A program made the translations under genes and the position numbers. From JANOGU01 sp964602115 (GTDB taxonomy: Bacteria; Pseudomonadota; Alphaproteobacteria; Rhodobacterales; Rhodobacteraceae), in the NCBI GenBank assembly GCA_964602115.1, contig CAZRQN010000087.1, forward strand, positions 1-12,136: DNA of 12,136 nt. Direction: 5' to 3'. The notes below the pieces were generated by a model. That model was not told where the DNA came from, did not search any database, and worked only from the letters and a program-made list of their open reading frames with translations. Shown piece after piece: positions 6,975 through 12,136 of this stretch. How positions within the stretch are numbered: the stretch's first letter is position 1; every line of letters starts with the position of its first letter.

Positions 6975-6998
6975 GGTCGCCGCAGGAAGCCGGCGACC
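6975..6998. promoter_or_regulatory. 8-bp inverted repeat upstream of the voltage-gated channel gene
   Basis: GGTCGCCG (6975-6982) and CGGCGACC (6991-6998) are exact reverse complements with an eight-base spacer, centred about 70 bases before the channel ATG. The 265-base gap (6793-7057) in which it lies holds no convincing gene. The repeat may be a regulator site or a leader hairpin. A copy of CCGGCGAC also occurs near 6930, which could compete for pairing. Confidence 0.35.
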
Positions 6999-7057
6999 TC
7001 AACAGCAAAGACTCGCGCCGGCTCCGTCCGGGCGGTGCGAAACGGGGAGCGGGACGC

Positions 7058-7858
7058 ATGGAAGCCATCGAAAAACTGGTTCACAACAAGCGATTTCAAC
7101 TGTTCATCATCGCAGTCATCCTGTTCAACGCGGTGATCCTCGGCCTGCTGACCCTGGACCTGTCTCCGGGGATGCGGGAGCTGCTGAGCACGGTGGACGA
7201 CATCTGCCTGGCGATCTTCGTCACCGAAATCGTGCTGAAGCTTCTGGTTCTGCGGGCTTCCTTCTTCCGCGACGGCTGGAACGTCTTCGACGTGCTGGTG
7301 GTCGGTATCGCGCTGATCCCCAATTCCGGGGCGCTGTCGGTGCTGCGGGCCCTGCGGGTGCTGCGGGTGCTGCGCCTGGTCACCGCGATCCCGTCGATGC
7401 GGCGGGTGATCAACGGCATGTTCGTGGCCCTGCCCGGCGGGGCATCGGTCGCCGGGGTGCTGTTCATCATGTACTATGTGGGCGCCATCATCGCGCTGAA
7501 CCTGTTCCGGGATGTGCCCGAGCACTTCGGTGACATGGGCACGACCTTCTTCACCCTGTTCAAGATGATGACGCTGGAAGGCTGGCCCGACATCGCCAGC
7601 GTGGTGATCGCCAAGCACCCGCAGGCCTGGATATTCTTCGTCTGCTTCATCGTCTTCACCACCTTCACCACGCTGAACCTGCTCTTCGGCATCATCGTCG
7701 ATGCGATGGAGAAGGCGAAGGAAGAGGAAGTGCGCGAGGAGATGGCCGAACAGGGCATGGAAATCAGCGAGGAAAACAGCGAGATGCGCATCGCCCGCAT
7801 CGAGGAGGATGTGAAGCACATCCGCACCCTGATCGAGGAGATCAAGGCGCGGGCCTGA
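7058..7858 (+). CDS. Voltage-gated cation channel of the NaChBac family with a TLEGW filter
   Basis: The 266-residue product has the full plan of a single-domain bacterial voltage-gated channel, which works as a tetramer in the inner membrane. S1 lies near residues 13-34, S2 near 45-66 with Glu57 and Lys61, and S3 near 74-88 with the conserved Phe77-Asp78. S4 carries four arginines every third residue (97, 100, 103, 106), S5 is near 129-150, the pore helix 164-173, the filter TLEGWPD (172-178), and S6 near 191-217. A charged neck and a heptad-like coiled coil (about 218-264) complete it. Sodium channels of this family usually read TLESW. Here Gly175 replaces Ser and Asp178 adds an acid at the mouth, a pattern nearer to calcium-type filters, so calcium permeation is a fair inference but unproven. 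ATG 7058 follows GGGGAG (7044-7049). A hairpin follows the stop, so the gene is probably transcribed alone. Confidence 0.93.
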   Translation: MEAIEKLVHNKRFQLFIIAVILFNAVILGLLTLDLSPGMRELLSTVDDICLAIFVTEIVLKLLVLRASFFRDGWNVFDVLVVGIALIPNSGALSVLRALRVLRVLRLVTAIPSMRRVINGMFVALPGGASVAGVLFIMYYVGAIIALNLFRDVPEHFGDMGTTFFTLFKMMTLEGWPDIASVVIAKHPQAWIFFVCFIVFTTFTTLNLLFGIIVDAMEKAKEEEVREEMAEQGMEISEENSEMRIARIEEDVKHIRTLIEEIKARA

Positions 7859-7875
7859 CGGGGCGTTGCGCCCCG
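7859..7875 (+). terminator. GC hairpin immediately after the channel stop
   Basis: CGGGGCG (7859-7865) pairs perfectly with CGCCCCG (7869-7875) over a TTG loop, beginning on the first base after the TGA. It has no T tail, so strength as an intrinsic terminator is uncertain, but the place is typical. It separates the channel gene from the ThuA-like gene. Confidence 0.5.
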
Positions 7876-7921
7876 GCGCGGGCTCTGGCATCGCTTGGGC
7901 ACCGAAGCAGGGAGCCCGCGC

Positions 7922-8707
7922 ATGACCATCCGCGTCACCGTCTGGGGCGAGAATATCCACGAGCGCAAGAACCCGGTCGTTGCAGGGATTTACCCGCTGA
8001 CCATGCATGGGACGATTGCTGCGGCGCTGAACGCCGTCCCCGGCCTGGCCGCCGCCACCGCAACCTTGCAGGACCCCGAGCACGGGATGACGGCCGAAAG
8101 GCTGGCGGCCACCGATGTGCTGGTCTGGTGGGGCCATGCCGCGCATGATGCGGTTTCCGACGCGGTGGCCGAGCGGGTGGCCGAGGCCGTCTGGTCCGGC
8201 ATGGGCCTGATCGCGCTGCATTCGGCGCATTTCTCCAAGCCCTTCAAGCGGCTGATGGGCACGCCCTGCAACCTCTCCTGGCGGGAGGCCGGCGAACGCG
8301 AGCGTCTGTGGGTCACCGCCCGCAACCACCCGATCGCCGCCGGCCTGCCCGACCATTTCGAGTTGGAGATGGAGGAAATGTACGGCGAGCCCTTCGGCAT
8401 CCCCGAGCCGCAGGAAACCGTGTTCATCTCCTGGTTCCAGGGCGGCGAGGTCTTCCGCTCCGGCGCCACCTGGACGCGCGGGGCGGGGCGGGTGTTCTAC
8501 TTCCGCCCGGGGCACGAGACCTATCCCAGCTACCACGACGCCAATGTCCAGCGGGTGATCGCCAATGCCGTGGCCTGGGCGCACAATCCCGCGCCGCGTC
8601 TGCCGCGCGTCACCGATGCCCCCAACCGCCCGGTCGCGCAGGCCTTGGAGCCGATCACCGAGCGCGGGCCGCGCCTGCACGCCGATGGCGAGGAGGGCTA
8701 TCGGTGA
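7922..8707 (+). CDS. ThuA-like protein (trehalose utilisation family)
   Basis: The 261-residue cytoplasmic protein belongs to the ThuA family, which has a glutamine-amidotransferase-like fold. It shows the family features IRVTVWGENIHE at the start, VLVWWGHAAHD near residues 63-73, MGLIALHSAHFSKPF near 88-102, and GRVFYFRPGHETYPSYHD late in the chain. Where amidotransferases carry the cysteine nucleophile, this protein reads ALHSAH, as is common for ThuA, so a classical amidotransferase reaction is unlikely. In rhizobia ThuA acts with the oxidoreductase ThuB in catabolism of trehalose and related disaccharides through 3-keto forms. Here too the next gene is a Gfo/Idh/MocA oxidoreductase, overlapping by GTGA. 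AGGGAG (7909-7914) precedes the ATG. The natural sugar is not known, and no sugar-binding protein gene adjoins it. Confidence 0.88.
   Translation: MTIRVTVWGENIHERKNPVVAGIYPLTMHGTIAAALNAVPGLAAATATLQDPEHGMTAERLAATDVLVWWGHAAHDAVSDAVAERVAEAVWSGMGLIALHSAHFSKPFKRLMGTPCNLSWREAGERERLWVTARNHPIAAGLPDHFELEMEEMYGEPFGIPEPQETVFISWFQGGEVFRSGATWTRGAGRVFYFRPGHETYPSYHDANVQRVIANAVAWAHNPAPRLPRVTDAPNRPVAQALEPITERGPRLHADGEEGYR
8691..8696 (+). promoter_or_regulatory. Ribosome binding site fixing a GTG start inside the ThuA-like gene
   Basis: AGGAGG ends seven bases before GTG 8704. It lies in the last codons of the ThuA-like gene and supports a start that overlaps its stop by four bases. Confidence 0.75.
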
Positions 8708-9765
8708 GGCGCCGCCCGGTCCGCCTGCTGATCCTCGGCACCGGCGGGATGGCCAATACCCACGCGAGCGCCTTCGCCGCCATGCCGGGCGTGACCCTGG
8801 CCGCCGGCGTCGATACCCGCCCGGCGCAGCTTGCCGATTTCCGGGCCCGGCACGGGATCGGCAAAGGCTTTGCCTCGGTGGAGGAGGCGCTGGACTGGGG
8901 CCGGTTCGATGCCGTGGCCAATGTCACCCCCGATCCGGTCCACCACCCTACGACGCTGCCCTGCCTTGCCGCCGGCAAGCATGTGCTGTGCGAAAAGCCG
9001 CTCGCCACCTCCGCCGCGCTGGCCGCCGAGATGGCCGAGGCCGCCGCGCGGGCCGGTGTCGTCAACATGGTCAACCTCAGCTATCGCAACGTCCCTGCGC
9101 TGCAGCAGGCGGCGCGGATGGTGGCCGAAGGGGCCATCGGCGCTATCCGCCATGTCGAGGCGAGCTATCTGCAGAGCTGGCTGGTGCAGCCCGCCTGGGG
9201 CGACTGGCGGACGGAGCCGCAGTGGCTGTGGCGCCTCTCGACTGCCCATGGCTCCAAGGGCGTGCTGGGCGACGTCGGCATCCATATCCTCGACTTCGCC
9301 ACCTATGCCGCCGGGCTCGACGCCGAGGAGGTCTCCTGCCGGCTGGCGACCTTCGACAAGGCGCCGGGCGGGCGGATCGGCGACTATGTGCTCGACGCCA
9401 ACGACAGTGCGGCGATGACGCTGCGGCTGGCCGGCGGGGCGCTGGCCAGCGTGACCGCCAGCCGCTTTGCCACCGGCCATCTCAACGACCTTTTCCTGCG
9501 CCTTCACGGCACCGGAGGCGGGCTGGAGGTCAGCTTCGCGCGCGGGGAAAGCCGGCTGCGCGCCTGCCTTGCCCCGGGGCTTGAGGCCGCTGCATGGCAG
9601 GAGCAGGACTGCCCGAAGGTGCCCACGATCTATGAGCGCTTCATCGCCGCGATCCGGGGCGAGGGGGCGCCCGACCCGAGTTTCGCCCGTGGCGCGGTGC
9701 TGCAAAGGGTGCTCGATGCCGCCGAAGCTTCGGCCTTGCGGCAGGCGACCAGCCTGCCGGTGTGA
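8704..9765 (+). CDS. Gfo/Idh/MocA-family NAD(P)-dependent oxidoreductase, ThuB-like
   Basis: The 353-residue product has an N-terminal Rossmann fold with LLILGTGGMANTHASAF (about residues 8-24). The family motif CEKPLA follows, with Glu97-Lys98-Pro99; Lys98 is the expected catalytic lysine. The C-terminal alpha/beta domain holds GDVGIHILDF, with Asp190 and His194 at the usual active-site places. Enzymes of this family oxidise or reduce sugar or cyclitol hydroxyls. Together with the ThuA-like partner the most likely job is making or using a 3-keto disaccharide or glycoside, but myo-inositol-type or other sugars cannot be excluded. The GTG start overlaps the ThuA-like stop, which suggests coupled translation. 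The gene ends 76 bases before ychF, with no clear terminator in between. Confidence 0.9.
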   Translation: MRRRPVRLLILGTGGMANTHASAFAAMPGVTLAAGVDTRPAQLADFRARHGIGKGFASVEEALDWGRFDAVANVTPDPVHHPTTLPCLAAGKHVLCEKPLATSAALAAEMAEAAARAGVVNMVNLSYRNVPALQQAARMVAEGAIGAIRHVEASYLQSWLVQPAWGDWRTEPQWLWRLSTAHGSKGVLGDVGIHILDFATYAAGLDAEEVSCRLATFDKAPGGRIGDYVLDANDSAAMTLRLAGGALASVTASRFATGHLNDLFLRLHGTGGGLEVSFARGESRLRACLAPGLEAAAWQEQDCPKVPTIYERFIAAIRGEGAPDPSFARGAVLQRVLDAAEASALRQATSLPV

Positions 9766-9841
9766 GCGCCCGGCTTGATCCCCGGCGGCCGAGCGCCTAA
9801 GACCGCCGCCGCCCGGGCTGGCCGGAGCTGGAGAGACGCGC

Positions 9842-10939
9842 ATGGCGCTGAAGATCGGAATCGTCGGCCTGCCGAACGTGGGGAAGTCCACGCTCTTCAA
9901 CGCCCTGACCCGCACCGCCGCCGCCCAGGCGGCGAACTTTCCCTTCTGCACCATCGAGCCCAATGTCGGCGATGTCGCCGTGCCCGACCCGCGCCTTGAG
10001 GTTCTGGCGGGGATCGCGGGATCGAAGCAGATCATCCCGGCACGGATCACCTTCGTCGATATCGCCGGTCTGGTGCGCGGCGCCTCCAAGGGCGAGGGGC
10101 TCGGCAACCAGGTCCTTGCCAATATCCGCGACTGCGACGCCGTGGCCCATGTGCTGCGCTGTTTCGAGGATGGCGACATCACCCATGTCGAGGGCCGCAT
10201 CGATCCGATCGCCGATGCCGAGACGATCGAGACCGAGCTGATGCTGGCCGATCTGGAATCGGTCGAGCGCCGGCGGGCGAATCTGGTGAGGAAGATCAAG
10301 GGCGCCGACAAGGAGGCGCTGGACCAGGACCGCCTGCTCGCCGCCGCCCAGGTGGCGCTGGAAGCCGGCCGCCCCGCCCGGACCGTGACCGTGGCCGGGG
10401 ATGACCGCCGCGCCTGGGACATGCTCGGCCTGCTGACCGCCAAGCCGGTGCTGTTCGTCTGCAATGTCGAGGAGGCCTCGGCCGGCACCGGCAACGCCCA
10501 GACCCAGCGCGTGGAGGCCATGGCCAAGGCGCAAGGCGCTGGCATCGTTGTCATTTCCGCCCGGATCGAGGAGGAGCTGGCCCAGCTGCCCGAGGCCGAA
10601 GCGGCGGAGTTCCTGGAGGCGATGGGCCTGCATGAGGCCGGGCTTGACCGGCTGATCCGCGAGGGCTTCAGGCTCCTGGGATTGCACACTTATTTCACCG
10701 TCGGGCCCAAGGAAACGCGGGCCTGGACCATCCCGCTCGGCACGCTCGCGCCCCAGGCCGCCGGGGTGATCCACGGCGATTTCGAAAAGGGCTTCATCCG
10801 CTCCGAAACCGTGGCCTATGCCGATTACGTCGCCGGCAAGGGCGAGGCCGGCGCCCGCGAGGCCGGCAAGTTCCGGCTGGAAGGCAAGACCTACGAGGTG
10901 CAGGACGGCGACGTGCTGCACTTCCTGTTCAACGCCTGA
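9842..10939 (+). CDS. ychF: Redox-regulated ATPase YchF (Obg-related, OLA1 family)
   Basis: YchF is a cytoplasmic, ribosome-associated P-loop ATPase with a role in stress responses. The 365-residue product has the P loop GLPNVGKST (residues 9-17, Lys15) and the G3 motif DIAG (73-76). The following residue is Leu77, the hydrophobic substitution of the catalytic glutamine that marks HAS-type GTPases. Instead of the GTP-selecting NKxD it has NVEE (208-211), which fits the ATP preference of the family. Cys36 in NFPFCTIEPN matches the redox-sensitive Cys35 of the E. coli protein. A helical insert lies around residues 125-200 and the TGS domain takes the last 85 residues or so, ending DVLHFLFNA. 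GGAGAG precedes ATG 9842 by seven bases. It is a single gene, convergent with the TPR gene. Confidence 0.97.
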   Translation: MALKIGIVGLPNVGKSTLFNALTRTAAAQAANFPFCTIEPNVGDVAVPDPRLEVLAGIAGSKQIIPARITFVDIAGLVRGASKGEGLGNQVLANIRDCDAVAHVLRCFEDGDITHVEGRIDPIADAETIETELMLADLESVERRRANLVRKIKGADKEALDQDRLLAAAQVALEAGRPARTVTVAGDDRRAWDMLGLLTAKPVLFVCNVEEASAGTGNAQTQRVEAMAKAQGAGIVVISARIEEELAQLPEAEAAEFLEAMGLHEAGLDRLIREGFRLLGLHTYFTVGPKETRAWTIPLGTLAPQAAGVIHGDFEKGFIRSETVAYADYVAGKGEAGAREAGKFRLEGKTYEVQDGDVLHFLFNA

Positions 10940-11038
10940 GGGGCGGCAGAACCCCGTCCCGCCGGCGTCGGTTTCCCGTCCCGCCGCCGTCCCGCGCGCG
11001 TCGGGCATCCGTCCCGACAGACCGCGCGGCCCACGCCC
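10940..11038. repeat. Convergent 3' gap with four phased CCGTCCCG copies and small hairpins
   Basis: The octamer CCGTCCCG occurs four times at 10954, 10976, 10987 and 11009, with steps of 22, 11 and 22 bases. The first two copies sit in a 12-base repeat, CCCGTCCCGCCG (10953-10964 and 10975-10986). A hairpin GTCGGG/CCCGAC (11000-11005 with 11013-11018) encloses part of the last copy, and GGGG/CCCC (10940-10943 with 10952-10955) follows the ychF stop. As both flanking genes end here, weak bidirectional termination is the likeliest role. Confidence 0.5.
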
Positions 11039-12136
11039 CTATCCGGCAACGCCCCCCTCGCCCCCCGCCGCCGCGATCTCTGCCGCCAGCCGGTCGCATT
11101 CGGCGATCAGGTCATCGCATTCCCGCGTAAAGCGATTGTCGGGATCGAGGGCGAAGACCTCCCGCGCTTCGACAAGGTGACGCCGCGCGACGGCAAGGTC
11201 GGCCCGGTCCCAGCCTAGCCGGAAGCGGGCCAGCGCCACCTTGCCGAGACCGCCGTGACTGTCGGCCCACAGGTACTCGGCATCCTGCCTGGAGCGGATC
11301 GTCAATGCTTCCGAGAAGGCATGATGCGCGGAACCGAGCGTCCCGGCATCGCCGAGCAGCCGCGCCTGCGACAGGTGTGCGATGGCGAGGTTATGCTGCG
11401 TCGTGGCCNNNNNNNNNNNNNNNNNNNNNNNNNNNNNNNNNNNNNNNNNNNNNNNNNNNNNNNNNNNNNNNNNNNNNNNNNNNNNNNNNNNNNNNNNNNN
11501 NNNNNNNNCAGTCCATCGGCGCGGCCGCGCGGGTGCGGACCTCCAGCGCGGCGCGATAGGCGGTGACGGCCTCTGCCAGCAGCGCCCCGTCGCCCGCCCG
11601 TTCGCCGAGGGCCCGCAGGGCATTGCCGAGGTTGCTCTGCGTCATGGCCCAGTCCATCGGCGCGGCCGCGCGGGTGCGGACCTCCAGCGCGGCGCGATAG
11701 GCGGCGACGGCTTCTGCCAGCAGCGCCCCGTCGCCCGCGCGTTCGCCGAGGGCCCGCAGGGCACCGCCGAGGTTGTTCAGCGTCCCGGCCCAGTCCATCG
11801 GCGCGGCCGCGCGGGTGGTGACCTCCAGCGCGGCGCGATAGGCGGCGACGGCTTCTGCCAGCAGCGCCCCGTCGNNNNNNNNNNNNNNNNNNNNNNNNNN
11901 NNNNNNNNNNNNNNNNNNNNNNNNNNNNNNNNNNNNNNNNNNNNNNNNNNNNNNNNNNNNNNNNNNNNNNNNNNCCCGCGCGTTCGCCGAGGGCCTGCAG
12001 GGCGGTGCCGAGGTTGTTCTGCGTCCCGGCCCAGTCCATCGGCGCGGCCTCGCGGGCGTAAACCTCCAGCGCGGCGCGATCGGCGGCGACGGCCTCTGCC
12101 AGCAGCGCCCCGTCGCCCGCGCGTTCGCCGAGGGCC
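11039..12136 (-). CDS. Tetratricopeptide-repeat protein, C-terminal part (gene interrupted by two N runs)
   Basis: The gene enters from the right edge and stops with TAG at 11041-11039. It encodes tandem helical repeats of 47 residues: MDWAxTxxNLGxALxALGER, then AGDGALLAEAV, AAYRAALEV and a TRAAAP link. These resemble the extended TPR units found in many bacterial signalling and scaffold proteins. Three full units and a partial one are visible. After them come a degenerate unit (TTQHNLAIAHLSQARLL), a unit with FSEALTIRSRQD, a further helical pair rich in Arg and Ala (VALARFRLGWDRADLAVA), and a short tail AAAGGEGGVAG. The two N runs break the frame as written, but the three coding blocks share one frame when each run is taken as zero or a multiple of 141 bases. 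The N terminus, where an effector or membrane domain may lie, is outside the window, so function is unknown. Confidence 0.85.
11409..11508. other. Assembly gap of exactly 100 N
   Basis: The flanks join in phase: GGCC on the left and CAGTCCATCGG on the right reproduce the GGCC-CAGTCCATCGG seen at the other repeat borders. The true missing length is therefore zero or a multiple of 141 bases, not 100. Confidence 0.9.
11509..12136. repeat. Tandem 141-bp direct repeats inside the TPR gene
   Basis: Copies begin with CAGTCCATCGG at 11509, 11650, 11791 and, beyond the second N run, 12032. The first two full copies differ at about nine of 141 bases by eye. The next differs from its neighbour by two bases over the 84 bases before the gap. 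The unit equals 47 codons, so copy-number change keeps the frame. Confidence 0.92.
11875..11974. other. Assembly gap of exactly 100 N
   Basis: The left flank ends CCGTCG and the right begins CCCGCGCGTTCGCC; joined, they match the intact unit at about 11730-11752. Without the N run the two half-units (76 and 65 bases) make exactly one 141-base unit. Confidence 0.9.

Noticed and set aside
6818..7057. N-terminal extension of the voltage-gated channel, or a separate small gene in the gap
   Set aside because: The extended sequence is low in information and Arg/Gly-rich, has no helix pattern or good ribosome site, and the channel family normally starts just before S1, as it does at 7058.
7338..7376. 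Nine-base tandem repeats GTGCTGCGG in the channel gene
   Set aside because: They encode the Arg-x-x-Arg spacing of the S4 voltage sensor and are explained by protein function and codon bias.
11255..11566. Short open frames that read through the N runs
   Set aside because: They include unknown residues from the gap and lie antisense to, or out of frame with, the TPR gene; they are artefacts of the placeholders.
11509..12136. CRISPR array as an explanation for the regular repeats
   Set aside because: The repeats are 141 bases long, contiguous, without unique spacers, and code for TPR helices in one frame.

Overview
The window looks like chromosomal DNA of a high-GC alphaproteobacterium, most likely of the Rhodobacterales (Rhodobacter/Paracoccus type). 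I base this on the strong G/C bias at third codon positions, strong GGAGG-type ribosome sites with GTG starts, and the protein types seen (TrpA, YchF, LldD-like dehydrogenase, bacterial voltage-gated channel, TMEM175-like channel). That placement is inference, not a measured result. The layout is compact, with several 4-base gene overlaps. No rRNA, tRNA, CRISPR, insertion sequence or phage gene was seen.

Left part (1-1784): the 3' end of a GNAT acetyltransferase gene runs rightward and meets two leftward sugar-type ABC permease genes. These are joined by an ATGA overlap. Neither the binding protein nor the ATPase of this transporter is in the window. Centre-left (1919-4523): rightward trpA, then a GTG-started TMEM175-like potassium channel whose stop overlaps the start of an FMN-dependent L-lactate-type dehydrogenase. 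Centre (4606-6792): an MFS exporter-like gene on the minus strand and a divergent LysR regulator, a classic regulator/target pair.

Centre-right (7058-9765): a six-segment voltage-gated cation channel of the NaChBac family with a TLEGWPD selectivity filter. This differs from the TLESW of sodium channels and resembles calcium-type filters. It is followed by a ThuA-like protein and a Gfo/Idh/MocA oxidoreductase overlapping by GTGA, a pair known from disaccharide catabolism through 3-keto sugars. Right part (9842-12136): the universal ATPase gene ychF, then, convergently, a TPR protein gene made of nearly identical 141-bp repeats. This gene leaves the window at the right edge and carries two runs of exactly 100 N.

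The most interesting points are the unusual channel filter and the proof from repeat phase that both N runs are placeholders. Deleting them restores both the 141-bp period and a single reading frame. The TMEM175/lactate dehydrogenase coupling and the orphan permease pair with a palindrome at its divergent promoter region also deserve a look.
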